Below are positions 16,913 to 26,924 of a stretch of DNA of 36,776 nucleotides, in pieces. The stretch covers positions 1 to 36,776 of the forward strand of contig CAMYPM010000016.1 in assembly GCA_947290775.1 (NCBI GenBank), in the 5' to 3' direction. The translations under genes and the position numbers were made by a program. Below the pieces are notes generated by a model. That model was not told the origin of the DNA, searched no databases, and saw nothing but the letters and a program-made list of their open reading frames with translations. Source of the DNA: an uncultured Bacteroidales bacterium. Its GTDB lineage: Bacteria; Bacteroidota; Bacteroidia; Bacteroidales; Porphyromonadaceae. The number at the start of each line of letters is the position of its first letter. Position 1 is the first letter of the stretch.

Positions 16913-17461
16913 CTATTCTTCTTTCGGCTCTCTTTGCGGTTCATCGGGTCGGGTGAACCAAGAGGCATAAATGGAGTAGTTGTGCGCAATGCGCTGATTC
17001 ATGGTAGCGGCCTGATCGGGGGATACCTGCTTGATCATTTTGGCAGGGCAGCCGGCCCAAAGGGTATGTGGCGGTACGACCGTATCCTTGAGTACTACAG
17101 CACCTGCGGCTATGATGGCGCCTTCGCCTATTACGGCGTGGTCCATAACTACACTGCCCATACCGATGAGCGCATAGTCCTCTATCTTCGCACCGTGTAT
17201 CACCACATTATGCCCGATGGATACATAGTTGCCAATCTCAATGGTAGACTTTTGGTAAAGGGTGTGCAGCACACTGCCATCCTGTATATTGACATTATTG
17301 CCAATGCGGATGCTATTGACATCACCGCGCACCACGGCATTAAACCATACACTGCAATTATCGCCCATTACTACGTCGCCCACCACACAAGCTCCCTCTG
17401 CGAGGAATAGATTGGCGCCTGTAACAGGGGTGAAGCCCCTTACCGGAATAATCTTTCCCAT
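16913..17461 (-). CDS. Gamma-carbonic anhydrase family protein
   Basis: A 182-residue left-handed beta-helix protein built from hexapeptide repeats (about 20-145), with a C-terminal helix. The three zinc-ligand histidines of the gamma-class carbonic anhydrase group are in place: H66 (SVLH), H84 and H89 (IGHNVVIHG). R45 and D47 of the RGD stretch, which form the trimer-interface salt bridge, are present too. Activity could be CO2 hydration, but many YrdA/PaaY-like members are of uncertain function. It lies 6 bp after the aminopeptidase gene and 26 bp before the transaldolase gene. Confidence 0.9.
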   Translation of the reverse strand: MGKIIPVRGFTPVTGANLFLAEGACVVGDVVMGDNCSVWFNAVVRGDVNSIRIGNNVNIQDGSVLHTLYQKSTIEIGNYVSIGHNVVIHGAKIEDYALIGMGSVVMDHAVIGEGAIIAAGAVVLKDTVVPPHTLWAGCPAKMIKQVSPDQAATMNQRIAHNYSIYASWFTRPDEPQREPKEE

Positions 17462-17467
17462 AACGGC

Positions 17468-19270
17468 TTAGAGCGGTAAAGTCTTGGACCGAAGCCAAGC
17501 GGCCTCCTCTTTGGTGAGTAGGGGAGAGAGCTCCCGATATACCTGCTCCTGATACTCGTTGTACCATGTGCGCTCTTTGTCGCAGAGCATGGACTTATCT
17601 ACGAGACGATTGTCGAGGAAGCAGAGGGTTTGGGTCTCAAAGCCGAAGAAGCGGCCGAAGTCGGTTTGGCACTTTTCAACTGTGAGGATCAAGTTCTCAA
17701 TGCGGATGCCCCACTTACCGGCTCGGTAGAGTCCCGGCTCATTGCTGGTAAAGGTATGGATTGCCATGGGGGTGGGATTGTTGTCGGTACGAATGTTTTG
17801 CGGTCCTTCGTGTACGTTGAGCGCAACACCTACTCCGTGCCCTGTACCGTGTCCGTAGCTTAGTCCGCGATCCCAAAGGGGCTTGCGGGCGAGTATATCC
17901 AGTTGGTTGCCGCGTGTGCCTTCGGGGAACTGAGCCGTAGCGATAGCGATGTGCCCCTTGAGTACCAGCGTATAGTCTTCAACGAGCTGCTTATCGGGTG
18001 CCTTATCGCCTAATGCAATGGTGCGGGTAATGTCGGTAGTGGCATCTTTGTACTGTGCACCGCTGTCAAGTAAAAGCACGCCCTCGTTGCGTACCGTGTA
18101 GCAAGTATCCTCTTGGGCACGATAGTGTACGATAGCCCCGTGGTCCTGATAGCCGCAAATGGTATCGAAGCTGTCGCAGATATACATGTCGTCGGCAGCA
18201 CGGAAGTCGGCTAAATACTTATCTAATGCTACTTCGGTAAATGTTTCGCCTCGGTTGAGTGCATTCTCCAGCCACATGAAGAAACGCGTAAGCGCTACAC
18301 CATCGCGCAGCATGGCGCGGTGAATATTGGCGCACTCAGTAGGATTTTTGTAGGACTTCTGAATGGTGATCACCGATGGTACCACTTCTACGGTAGCGAT
18401 CTGCTCGGGAAGCGCAGCAAATACGTTGTGCGAGATGCGACCCTTATCGATGAGCAGCTTTTGCGTCGGAGACACTTTTGCCAAGAAGGAGAATATCTCT
18501 TCGTAGGGCTTGATAGCAACTCCTTCACGGCGTAGCTTATCGGCTACTTCCTTTGTAAGCTTTTCAGCAAACGTGAAGAGAATAGCCTGCTTCTGATCTA
18601 AGTAGCCGTAGCCGATACCTACGGGATTGCACTCTACATCGCTGTTGCGGATGTTAAATAGCCAAGCCAGTTCATCCAGCATAGTCACGATGGTGAAGTC
18701 GGCTCCATGCTTTTTAATTTCTTTGCGAATGCGGTTGAGGCGGTCGCCGGTAGCCTCTCCGGAGAACTCGTCGGGATAGAGATAGAAAGGATTCTTGGGT
18801 ATTTCGGGTCGGTCGCTCCAGATCGTGTCCAAGAGATCACGCTCTGTGGCGATGGTAACCCCAAACGGCTTCAAGTACTCTGCAAGGTGCTCGATTTGCG
18901 CCTGACTAAAGCAGTTGCCGTCGCAAGCCACTACTTTGCCGTTCCCCAGAGTGCTGAGAAACTCTTCCAAAGTAGCCACCCCGGGTACATCCTCTTTGTA
19001 CAATTCAAAGGGAGTGCCCTTGATTTGCTCTGCACTTTGCAAGAAGTAGCGCGAGTCGGTCCAAAGAATAGCCTTATCGGCTGTGATCACAACCTTGCCG
19101 GCACTTCCTGTAAATCCGCTTATCCAAGCACGCCCCTTCCAATGCTCGGGTGTGTACTCGCCTAAGTGACCATCACCGGAGGGTATGATATAGGCATCGA
19201 AGCCCTGCTCTTTCATGGCGCTGCGTAACGACGCTACGCGCTCAGTGATACGGTTATTTGATTTTGTCAT
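17468..19270 (-). CDS. Xaa-Pro aminopeptidase (M24B family)
   Basis: A 600-residue cytosolic metallopeptidase that removes N-terminal residues preceding proline. It has two creatinase-like N-terminal domains (about 1-310), the pita-bread catalytic domain (about 315-535) and a C-terminal extension typical of eukaryote-like aminopeptidase P. All five metal ligands are visible: D402, D413, H478, E511 and E525, with the GHGTGHGVG stretch around H478. There is no signal peptide. It would complete the breakdown of proline-containing peptides, which fits a peptide-using organism with the POT transporter encoded nearby. It is the second gene of the minus-strand cluster, 23 bp after DUF4301. Confidence 0.95.
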   Translation of the reverse strand: MTKSNNRITERVASLRSAMKEQGFDAYIIPSGDGHLGEYTPEHWKGRAWISGFTGSAGKVVITADKAILWTDSRYFLQSAEQIKGTPFELYKEDVPGVATLEEFLSTLGNGKVVACDGNCFSQAQIEHLAEYLKPFGVTIATERDLLDTIWSDRPEIPKNPFYLYPDEFSGEATGDRLNRIRKEIKKHGADFTIVTMLDELAWLFNIRNSDVECNPVGIGYGYLDQKQAILFTFAEKLTKEVADKLRREGVAIKPYEEIFSFLAKVSPTQKLLIDKGRISHNVFAALPEQIATVEVVPSVITIQKSYKNPTECANIHRAMLRDGVALTRFFMWLENALNRGETFTEVALDKYLADFRAADDMYICDSFDTICGYQDHGAIVHYRAQEDTCYTVRNEGVLLLDSGAQYKDATTDITRTIALGDKAPDKQLVEDYTLVLKGHIAIATAQFPEGTRGNQLDILARKPLWDRGLSYGHGTGHGVGVALNVHEGPQNIRTDNNPTPMAIHTFTSNEPGLYRAGKWGIRIENLILTVEKCQTDFGRFFGFETQTLCFLDNRLVDKSMLCDKERTWYNEYQEQVYRELSPLLTKEEAAWLRSKTLPL

Positions 19271-19293
19271 GGGTATAATAGATTTTGATGTAA

Positions 19294-20862
19294 TTAGCTT
19301 TCCATTGGGATGGGTTGATGCTCGGGGCGCAGCAGATCCAACACGGTTTTAACCGGTGTAAAGGTATCCGCCGGTACTTCTACGAATAGCGTATTCCAGT
19401 AGTACATAGCTCCGTTCCATAGGCCGGGATGCTCTAAGGCAATCAGCTCTCTCCCCTCCTTGCTCTTTTGCGAGAGAAAAGCACTCTTGTGATTTACAAA
19501 AGAGTGTAGGTCAAAGTGCTCGTTTTTGTAATTGCGGGTATAGCAGACCAAATCAACGGGATTGAAGAACCCGTTCGTTTGCCACAAGGAGCGAATTCGT
19601 TCATTCCCTTTGTCTATTTGAGAGCTTTCCAGTATTTGGAGTGAAGTAGAGCCGTCAGCATCTCTCACAATATAAGGGCCTCCGCCCGGCTCTCCCTCGT
19701 TCTTTACCATGCCGCACACGCGTACCGGCCTATTGAGCTTTTCGCGAATCATATGAGCAAGATCTTTGTCGGAGGTCTCCTCATTGGTGTTGAGTTCGAT
19801 ACAAAGCTTTTCTTTTAGGAAGCGCTGCATTTCTTCCAACTGGGTACGAGAGGTACGTGGACGATCTAACAGCTCTAAATAGGCTTTGATCTGATTTACG
19901 GTAGCCAGGAGAATACCGCCGAGTAGCTTCTTGTAGCGAATCGTGTTGCCCTTTAAGTAGTCGGGAGTAACGTTGTCGATATTCTTGATGAATACTACTT
20001 CCGCTTCCTGCTCATTGAGGTTCTTTATGAGAGATCCGTGTCCACCGGGACGGAGTAGCAGAGAGCCATCCTCATTACGGAAGGGCTTCCCCGATAGATC
20101 AATGGCAATGGTATCGGTAGAGGGGCTCTGGGTTGAATAGCTTATATCGAACAGCACGCCGAGCGCATCTTCTACTTTGGGGCGATAACGCTCAATGTGC
20201 GACTTAAACTGCTCCAGCCCGGAAGGTGAAACAGTAAAGTGGATGGCTACATTGCCATTGCGGTCCTTGATATAATAAGCACCCTCGACCAAATGCTCTA
20301 CAGCGGCACTGCGTCGCTCATGGTCATAGCGATGAAAATAAATCATCCCTTTGGGTGTGGCACCATAGTTCATGCCCTTGTCGGTGAGCAGCAATTCGAC
20401 CAGCTCTTTGTAGCGGCCGGTTTCCATTAGTTTGCTTACGCTCATCCATGCCTTGCGGAGCGTCGTCTCGTTGAGTCCTTGTGCAAAGGCGAAGTCCTCA
20501 ATGTGATCAAAGAAAGTTTGCTGTTCTTCCGTTAGCGGTGTATTCTCATCGCTCTCCAGAATAGGGAAAAGCATCTTGAACATACGGCTCGCCGCACCAC
20601 TTGCCGGCACAAACTTTAGTACTGATGCATTTCTGCTTTGCCGGTACTGTTCCCAAAGCTCTAAATAGCCCACCTCTTCATCTCTGGAGATGCACATAAT
20701 GCCATGCTCGGCAGTTGCTGCAGCTACTACATCTGCAAAGGGAGCCCCCTCTCGGAGTAGCTTCAATTGGCGCATGGCTTCGCTTTCGCTAATACCTGCC
20801 TCAGCAAATTGCTCCAAGTCGGAAGCACTCCATTGGTTGTCTTGATCTGTATTCATATTCAT
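19294..20862 (-). CDS. DUF4301 family protein
   Basis: A 522-residue cytosolic protein. The stretch KFVPASGAASRMFKMLF (about residue 82) and a later RPGGHGSLIKNLNE segment are typical of DUF4301, a Bacteroidota family of unknown function. The GxGG-like pattern resembles nucleotide-sugar pyrophosphorylase-type folds; that comparison is tentative. The start is the ATG at 20862; M3 (20856) is an alternative. It heads a four-gene cluster with the aminopeptidase, carbonic anhydrase-like and transaldolase genes. Confidence 0.85.
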   Translation of the reverse strand: MNMNTDQDNQWSASDLEQFAEAGISESEAMRQLKLLREGAPFADVVAAATAEHGIMCISRDEEVGYLELWEQYRQSRNASVLKFVPASGAASRMFKMLFPILESDENTPLTEEQQTFFDHIEDFAFAQGLNETTLRKAWMSVSKLMETGRYKELVELLLTDKGMNYGATPKGMIYFHRYDHERRSAAVEHLVEGAYYIKDRNGNVAIHFTVSPSGLEQFKSHIERYRPKVEDALGVLFDISYSTQSPSTDTIAIDLSGKPFRNEDGSLLLRPGGHGSLIKNLNEQEAEVVFIKNIDNVTPDYLKGNTIRYKKLLGGILLATVNQIKAYLELLDRPRTSRTQLEEMQRFLKEKLCIELNTNEETSDKDLAHMIREKLNRPVRVCGMVKNEGEPGGGPYIVRDADGSTSLQILESSQIDKGNERIRSLWQTNGFFNPVDLVCYTRNYKNEHFDLHSFVNHKSAFLSQKSKEGRELIALEHPGLWNGAMYYWNTLFVEVPADTFTPVKTVLDLLRPEHQPIPMES

Positions 20863-21201
20863 AGCCTCTTACTTAATTGTCGGAGAGGTACGAAGAATGT
20901 TACTCGTCCGCTCGGTAAAGGTAGTTAATTCGCATTGAATGTTTGTAAATACCTATACCTTTTCCGAATTAAATGATAAGTGGAGGAGAGAAAGGAGAAA
21001 ATATCTTGTTTATCGGATGACTCATTGAGCAGCAACCCTAATCGGGAGCGGTGCGCTTGTCAAGTAGGGCAAACTCCGATTGTCTTCAGCTATATCGCAT
21101 CGCATGTTTTTCCAACCTCAGAGGGGTATCGGCTCTTGTTATTTATTCTGCAAGGATTAGTCATTATCTTTGCGAGAGAAAAATAAATATTGAAGAACGC
21201 T
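20863..21201. other. Divergent promoter region between DUF4301 and alkaline phosphatase genes
   Basis: About 340 bp. A TACCTTTA box on the minus strand (20923-20916) could serve the DUF4301 operon, and TATCTTTG on the plus strand (21165-21172) the phosphatase gene. The short frame at 20980-21186 shows no family resemblance and overlaps the promoter. Confidence 0.5.
21165..21172 (+). promoter_or_regulatory. TAnnTTTG -7 box of the alkaline phosphatase gene
   Basis: TATCTTTG matches the -7 consensus and lies 30 bp upstream of the ATG at 21202. A clear -33 TTTG is not seen. Confidence 0.5.
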
Positions 21202-22926
21202 ATGAATAGAAAAGCACTCCTTAAACTTCTTTCCCCTGCTGTGGCAGTCGTTATGATTGCCCTTACTTGTCATCCGCTTAATGCTGCTCTGCCGGATAGT
21301 ATCGCACCGGTGAAGAACATTATCGTAATGATCCCGGATGGAACCTCACTTTCCACGCTCTCCCTTGCTCGTTGGTATCAACGCTATTTGGCACCTTCCC
21401 AACAGCATCTTGCCATAGACGAGCTGATGTGTGGGTCCGTTATTACCCATTCCTCCGATGCTCCGATTGGAGATTCGGCACCTACTACCTCTTGTTATAT
21501 GAGCGGTGTGGTGAGTCAAACGGGCTTTATTTCTACTTATCCGGTAGCAACAGATCATGATATCGTGCCGGTGGATAAGACAATGGCATACCGCCCGGCC
21601 GTAACCCTTGCCGAGGCAGGTAAGTGGTTGCTGAATAAGCGTGTCGGCTTGGTTGTGACTTGCGAGTTCCCTCATGCTACACCTGCCGACTGTGTGGCAC
21701 ATACCTATAGTCGCAAGAGGTACGACGTAATTGCTCCACAAATGGCCTCTCTGCCGGTGGATGTGTTAATCGGTGGGGGCGTTTCACTGATGGATGGTAC
21801 TATGCGAAGTCTACTCTCCTCGCAGCAAATAGATCTGATTGAAGATGATCTGCCGGCAATGCGGGCTTATCGGGGAAAGCGACTTTGGTCTCTTTATAGT
21901 CCGATGGGAATGCCTTACGATTTGGATCGAGATACTACAGCTGTCCCCTCTTTGGCAGAGATGACCGCAAAAGCATTGGCCTGCTTGTCAGAGGAAAATG
22001 ATAAGGGCTTCTTTCTTATGGTAGAGGGAAGTAAGGTGGATTGGGCAGCTCATGCCAATGATCCTGTAGGAATAGCAACTGAAATGCTCGCTTTTGATCG
22101 TGCGGTGCGCACAGCAATAGAATTTGCCAAAAGCAATGGAGAGACCATGGTGCTGGTAGTGCCGGATCATGGCAATAGTGGCCTTAGCATCGGAGAAGCA
22201 ACGCTGAGGCATTACGACAAAGCCAAGGCGGAAGAGCTTTTCGGTTTACTTACCTCTATTCGTCTTACAGCCAGTGGAATGGCACAGCAACTTAATGCAG
22301 CAGACTCGGATCGTGCCGAAGAACTCTTTCGCACTTTTGCCGGTATTACATTGAACGAGGATGATTTGCATCTTCTCTATACAGCGCACGACTATAGGCA
22401 TTCTCCCTTGGATTCGTTAGCGGTGACCAGTAGTATGTATGGTACGGCTCTTTCGGATGCAGTAGCTGCTATTTATCGAAGTAGAATGCACTTTGGATTT
22501 ACTACGCATGGGCATACGGGCGAAGAGGTTTTCTTGGGTATCTACCTCCCTTATGGAGAGCGACCTCAAGGAGTACTGCTCAATACAGAGGTGAACAGCT
22601 ACTTGTGCGGTTTGTGGGGCCTGCAGGGAAGGCTCAATGAACTGACTCATACGGCTTATGCACCCTTTGAGGAAGTTTTCCCCGATCAAAAGCTGCGCAT
22701 TGTGGGCGATCAAAAGCATCCTGATTATTTGACCTTTACCCTTAGTGGCAAACGAGAAGTGCGTATATACCCCTATACACGCCGCATGGAATTGGGAAGC
22801 ACAAAAGACTTTAAGCGAAGCAAACAAAAAGTGATCATTCAGCCTAACAGTGCTATTTGGGTAGACAAGAATAGTACACTTTACTTGAATAAGGAGGTAG
22901 CACAAATTATTGAAAAGAGTAGATAG
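21202..22926 (+). CDS. Alkaline phosphatase, exported
   Basis: A 574-residue phosphomonoesterase with a signal peptide (hydrophobic core about 10-24, cleavage near LNA). A TTG at 21190 is in frame, but the ATG at 21202 is preferred. Catalytic signatures resemble E. coli PhoA: the IPDGTS metal Asp near the N-terminus, the nucleophile serine in GDSAPTTSCYMSG, the metal Glu in EGSKVDWAAHAND, the D-H pair in VPDHGNSG, and a late metal His in FTTHGHTGEE. A C-terminal extension of about 80 basic residues follows the core domain. It would release phosphate from organic phosphates in the periplasm. No Pho-box was identified. Confidence 0.93.
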   Translation: MNRKALLKLLSPAVAVVMIALTCHPLNAALPDSIAPVKNIIVMIPDGTSLSTLSLARWYQRYLAPSQQHLAIDELMCGSVITHSSDAPIGDSAPTTSCYMSGVVSQTGFISTYPVATDHDIVPVDKTMAYRPAVTLAEAGKWLLNKRVGLVVTCEFPHATPADCVAHTYSRKRYDVIAPQMASLPVDVLIGGGVSLMDGTMRSLLSSQQIDLIEDDLPAMRAYRGKRLWSLYSPMGMPYDLDRDTTAVPSLAEMTAKALACLSEENDKGFFLMVEGSKVDWAAHANDPVGIATEMLAFDRAVRTAIEFAKSNGETMVLVVPDHGNSGLSIGEATLRHYDKAKAEELFGLLTSIRLTASGMAQQLNAADSDRAEELFRTFAGITLNEDDLHLLYTAHDYRHSPLDSLAVTSSMYGTALSDAVAAIYRSRMHFGFTTHGHTGEEVFLGIYLPYGERPQGVLLNTEVNSYLCGLWGLQGRLNELTHTAYAPFEEVFPDQKLRIVGDQKHPDYLTFTLSGKREVRIYPYTRRMELGSTKDFKRSKQKVIIQPNSAIWVDKNSTLYLNKEVAQIIEKSR

Positions 22927-22927
22927 T

Positions 22928-23242
22928 ATGTTAGATGAGAAAAGACTGCAACGTATCCGTGAAATGGCGGAGCGTATGAACGCTTTGGACGCTCTATATG
23001 CTCGTGCAAGTGCTTTAGTGGAAGAGGTGGAGCAAGCAGAAGAGGAATTTAAGCTCTTAGAGCAATATTATTACGGAGCATGGCAGAAGGATTACCAAGC
23101 TTCCTGCCGAGGAGAAGTCCCCGAAGATGTGCCACAGAGTGTGCTGAGTGAGGACCTTTCCTATGAGACGCTTACTAACCATGATGAGTTGGGACGTCGC
23201 TTTTTAGCTATGGCTTATAAAATGCTTTGCAGTAGGGAGTAA
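22928..23242 (+). CDS. DUF4298 family protein
   Basis: A 104-residue cytosolic, acidic, helical protein. The start chosen is the ATG at 22928, one base after the phosphatase stop codon; the frame also opens at a TTG at 22910. The YYYGAWQKDYQ and VLSEDLSYETL segments match what I know of DUF4298, a small family of unknown function in Bacteroidota and Firmicutes. A coiled coil covers about residues 5-50. It is probably cotranscribed with the phosphatase gene, without an evident functional link. Confidence 0.8.
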   Translation: MLDEKRLQRIREMAERMNALDALYARASALVEEVEQAEEEFKLLEQYYYGAWQKDYQASCRGEVPEDVPQSVLSEDLSYETLTNHDELGRRFLAMAYKMLCSRE

Positions 23243-23341
23243 GCTTCTTATTTAGTATGGCATCGGACTATACTAAGCGGTAGTTTCTACAGTGTGCAGT
23301 TAGTGATAGCGGTGCTGTTCCTACTAATCGCAAGAAAGCAG

Positions 23342-23349
23342 TAATTTTG
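23342..23349 (+). promoter_or_regulatory. TAnnTTTG -7 box of the topoisomerase gene
   Basis: TAATTTTG matches the -7 consensus 28 bp before the ATG at 23377. It overlaps the alternative TTG start at 23347, which supports the downstream ATG. Confidence 0.5.
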
Positions 23350-23376
23350 CAAGGGGATAGAGAATCACATAATAAG

Positions 23377-26064
23377 ATGACAGAAGAAGAAAGAGAAGAC
23401 GCGGGACTATTTGGAAAAAACTCTTCGGATCAGGGAATACAAGACGAATCTTCGTTGGATAATTCGCTTCATGAGGAAAAGAGCTTGAAAGAACCCTCAG
23501 AGAACGTGGAAGGAATAGATGACGAGGATGGAAATGATACTCTCGATGATGTCGTTTCGTCAGATGGCTCTCTCTTGCCGGTCGAGGAGGATATTCGCAC
23601 GTTGCCCGGTATGTACCGTACTTGGTTCTTGGATTATGCTTCCTACGTGATCTTAGAGCGAGCTATTCCTCATATTGAGGATGGGCTAAAGCCTGTGCAG
23701 CGCCGTGTGCTCTATGCGATGCATCTCTTCGAAAATGGGCACCTGCATAAGGTTGCCAAAATAGTGGGGCAGACGATGGCTTACCACCCTCACGGCGATG
23801 CTTCAATCAATGATGCGTTAGTGCAGTTGGGACAAAAAGGTCTGCTGATTGATACGCAAGGGAACTGGGGAAATATTCTCACCGGAGATGAGGCTGCGGC
23901 AGGACGTTATATCGAAGCTAAATTGTCACCATTTGCTCTGGAAGTGGCTTTTGATGACGATATAACAGAGATGAAGCCTACCTATGATGCTACAGCTGAA
24001 GAGCCGGTCTGCTTGCCTGTGCGCTTCCCTTTGCTATTGGCTCAGGGTGCGGAGGGAATAGCAGTAGGCTTATCCTCTAAGATATATCCACATAACCCTA
24101 AAGAGCTTTTAGAGGCTTCTATTGCTTATCTGGAGAATAAAAGTTTTGAGCTTTATCCTGACTTTCCTACCGGTGGATTGCTTGATGTAGATCGCTATAA
24201 CGATGGGCGTCGCGGAGGGCAACTAAAGAGCCGTGCCCGAATAGAGCGGATTGGAGAGCGGCAGCTTAGCATTACTTCCCTCCCTTATGGGAAGACTACT
24301 TCTACACTTATTGACTCTATCCTACGTGCCAACGACAAAGGGCAGATTAAAGTAAAGCACATCGATGACATGACGGCTCAGGAAGCCGATATCCGCATTC
24401 AACTGCCACAAGGAGTCTCTACCGACAAGACGATAGATGGTCTATATGCTTTTACGGATTGTGAGGTGCCTCTTTCTCCCAATGCATGTGTCATACGCGA
24501 CGGAAAACCCTGTTTCTTGGGTATATCGGACTTGCTTAAGTATAGTGCCGATCGCACTGTTTCTCTTCTTAAGGAGGAGCTGGAGCATCGCCGTGAGGTG
24601 CTGCAAGAGGGACATGTAGCCGCTTCTTTGGAGCGTATATTTATTGAGGAGCGTATTTATAAAGAGAAGCCGTTTGAAGATGCTGCTAACGAAACGGAGG
24701 CTTTGGATTATATAAAAGAGCGTATTTTGGCCATGCCGGACTTAGTCTTTGTAAGGCCAATCAAACGCGAGGACCTGAAACGACTCTTAGAGATTAAAAT
24801 GGCTCGTATCTTGCGCTTCAATCGCCTTGCCCATGACAAGAAGATCCTGCGCATTGAAAAAGAGCTGGAGCAAGTGGAGTATGATATCACACACATTACA
24901 GATTATACAATCGCTTATTACCATCGTCTTATAGAAGAGTATTTTTCTGATTGTCAGCGTAAAACAGAGATAACACGCTTCTCTAATATAGAGGCAACGA
25001 AGGTGATAGAAGCGACCGAAAAACTCTACTTCGATCGTGAAGGCGGTTTTGCCGGCACTCAGATTAAGAATGGAGAGTTCGTAGCTGAATGCTCTCTCTT
25101 GGATGATATGATTATTTTCTTTAGAGACGGCACTTACTTGATTACTAAAATAGAGGAAAAAAAGTTCCTTGGCGGAAAGGAAGTAATCCACATAGATCGC
25201 TATGTGCGTAATGATAAGCGTACTATATACAATGTGATTTACCGGAGTGGTGCGCAAGGATCCTCCTTTATTAAGCGGTTTTGTGTAACGGGGATGGTAC
25301 GCGACAAAGAGTACGATCTGACAACCGCAGAGAAGGGGTCGAGAGTTCTTTACTTTTCAGCGAATCCTAATGGGGAGGCTGAGACAGTGCGTATTACATT
25401 GAAGCAGCAGCTGAGAATGCGAAATTTGGTATTTGAGAAGGACTTTAGCGAGATACTTATCAAGGGGCGTCAAAGCCGTGGTAATTTAGTTACGCGGGCA
25501 TCAATTCAACGAATTACACTGAAGGAAAAAGGGGCCTCAACTCTTGGCGGACGAAAGGTTTGGTTTGATAAGGATGTATTACGGATCAACTTTGATGGAC
25601 AGGGTACCTACTTAGGCGAGTTTGAAGCTGGAGATAAGATTTTAGTAGTTCGTAATGATGGACTCTACTATACAACAGAGGTAGACGAAAGTGTTCATTT
25701 CCCCTCCGAACCGCTTAGAGTAGAGCGTTTTGATCCTAATAAAGTATGGAGTGTAGTGTATAGAATGGGCCCGACTCAGTACCCCTACCTCAAACGCTTC
25801 CAATTGACCGATCGGGCAAAGCCATTTGCACTGCAGGGTGAAGAAAATGTATTCGTATGTATGAGTGATGCAGCGGAGCCTATATTGCAGCTACGTTATG
25901 GAGGTAAGGATGAACATAGACCTCAAGAAAGTATAGATGTCGTTGACTTCGTTGGTGTTAAAGGGGTTGCAGCTAAGGGAAAGCGTCTCTCTACTTATGA
26001 AGTGGCAGATATTGAATTAATAGCCCAGGCTTCTGAGGATGTGACTGAAGACGATGGAATATGA
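23377..26064 (+). CDS. parC: Type IIA topoisomerase subunit A, probably topoisomerase IV ParC
   Basis: An 895-residue DNA-cleaving subunit. An acidic N-terminal extension of about 70 residues precedes the winged-helix domain. The catalytic tyrosine is Y178 in AAAGRYIEAKLSPFA, where most relatives have a different residue just before RY. A long coiled-coil region (about 430-540) and a C-terminal beta-pinwheel (about 560-870) follow. No GyrA box (QRRGGKG) is visible in the C-terminal domain, which favours topoisomerase IV (decatenation) over gyrase. The partner subunit ParE is not in the window. The stop codon overlaps the start of the next gene (ATGA, 26061-26064). Confidence 0.9.
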   Translation: MTEEEREDAGLFGKNSSDQGIQDESSLDNSLHEEKSLKEPSENVEGIDDEDGNDTLDDVVSSDGSLLPVEEDIRTLPGMYRTWFLDYASYVILERAIPHIEDGLKPVQRRVLYAMHLFENGHLHKVAKIVGQTMAYHPHGDASINDALVQLGQKGLLIDTQGNWGNILTGDEAAAGRYIEAKLSPFALEVAFDDDITEMKPTYDATAEEPVCLPVRFPLLLAQGAEGIAVGLSSKIYPHNPKELLEASIAYLENKSFELYPDFPTGGLLDVDRYNDGRRGGQLKSRARIERIGERQLSITSLPYGKTTSTLIDSILRANDKGQIKVKHIDDMTAQEADIRIQLPQGVSTDKTIDGLYAFTDCEVPLSPNACVIRDGKPCFLGISDLLKYSADRTVSLLKEELEHRREVLQEGHVAASLERIFIEERIYKEKPFEDAANETEALDYIKERILAMPDLVFVRPIKREDLKRLLEIKMARILRFNRLAHDKKILRIEKELEQVEYDITHITDYTIAYYHRLIEEYFSDCQRKTEITRFSNIEATKVIEATEKLYFDREGGFAGTQIKNGEFVAECSLLDDMIIFFRDGTYLITKIEEKKFLGGKEVIHIDRYVRNDKRTIYNVIYRSGAQGSSFIKRFCVTGMVRDKEYDLTTAEKGSRVLYFSANPNGEAETVRITLKQQLRMRNLVFEKDFSEILIKGRQSRGNLVTRASIQRITLKEKGASTLGGRKVWFDKDVLRINFDGQGTYLGEFEAGDKILVVRNDGLYYTTEVDESVHFPSEPLRVERFDPNKVWSVVYRMGPTQYPYLKRFQLTDRAKPFALQGEENVFVCMSDAAEPILQLRYGGKDEHRPQESIDVVDFVGVKGVAAKGKRLSTYEVADIELIAQASEDVTEDDGI

Positions 26065-26924
26065 AACAAACTTTCATTTTTTTGATTCTTTTACTCAGTA
26101 GTGCTTTCGGTCTCTTTTCACAAGAGGCGCCTAAGAGTACAACCACTTACCTTTCTTTTAAGGGTGGAGTAGGGGGAGTATTGATTACAGATGAGTGGTT
26201 GAGTCCTCTACGATATGGAGGTACAAGCTATTCCTTAACAGGCGAGGGAGAGTTCCCTCTTATGAAAGACTCTCCGTGGATGCTTCGCTTGGCTACAGAT
26301 CTGCAGTATGCTCATGTATTGAATCCTGCAGGGAATGCTTCAATTGACTATTTTCGTACAGAGCTTATTCCGGAGGTAATGTATCGTTTGTTTTTGCCTC
26401 ACGGCTTTAGTTTAGCTGTGGGCCCGGGAATTTGCATTTCGGGAGGAACAAGGTCGCATTCTCGTAACGGCAACAATCCCGTCTCGGTAGATGCAAAAGC
26501 TAATTTGACTGCTGCTGTATTAGTCGGTTGGCGTGTGCCCTCCTACAAATGGCCCATAGCTTTTAGGCTTTATGCAAATATCAATACGATAGGAGTAGGC
26601 AATAAAATTGGCTATGCGGAGAGCTATTTTGAGCAAGAGTTTGTGGATAAAGGGTTTATTCATTCTGCGCTTTTTACGCATTGGGGTAATCAGTTGCAGT
26701 CTATACTCGCTTTTACAGTGGATGTGCCTTTATGGAACGTACTTACTCTTCAATTAGGCTACAAAATGAATGCTGATATAGCGCGAATAAGCGATCGGAA
26801 GAGAAGTGGCATTACCCATATGGGAATGGTGGGTATTAGTTTTGAGACTTTATGGTTCCGTGGGCGTCGTGCCGCATCTTCAGATAAAGCGGCACCATAT
26901 TTATTCAAGCCTTTTGAATTATGA
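26061..26924 (+). CDS. Predicted outer-membrane beta-barrel protein
   Basis: A 287-residue exported protein with a signal peptide (about 1-21, ending LFSQ). The rest alternates short hydrophobic and polar stretches with many aromatic residues and Gly, as in small beta-barrels or PorT-like proteins (for example YFRTELIPEVMYRLFLP and GVGNKIGYAESYF). The final residues are FEL. I do not recognise a specific family. It is translationally coupled at both ends: ATGA with the topoisomerase gene before it and ATGA with the S41 protease gene after it. Confidence 0.65.
   Translation: MKQTFIFLILLLSSAFGLFSQEAPKSTTTYLSFKGGVGGVLITDEWLSPLRYGGTSYSLTGEGEFPLMKDSPWMLRLATDLQYAHVLNPAGNASIDYFRTELIPEVMYRLFLPHGFSLAVGPGICISGGTRSHSRNGNNPVSVDAKANLTAAVLVGWRVPSYKWPIAFRLYANINTIGVGNKIGYAESYFEQEFVDKGFIHSALFTHWGNQLQSILAFTVDVPLWNVLTLQLGYKMNADIARISDRKRSGITHMGMVGISFETLWFRGRRAASSDKAAPYLFKPFEL

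Noticed and set aside
16913..17461. Annotation of the hexapeptide-repeat protein as an acetyltransferase
   Set aside because: The three zinc-type histidines and the RGD stretch fit the gamma-carbonic anhydrase group better.
23377..26064. Annotation as GyrA
   Set aside because: No GyrA box is visible in the C-terminal domain; ParC is more likely, though a true gyrase elsewhere would need to be found to settle it.
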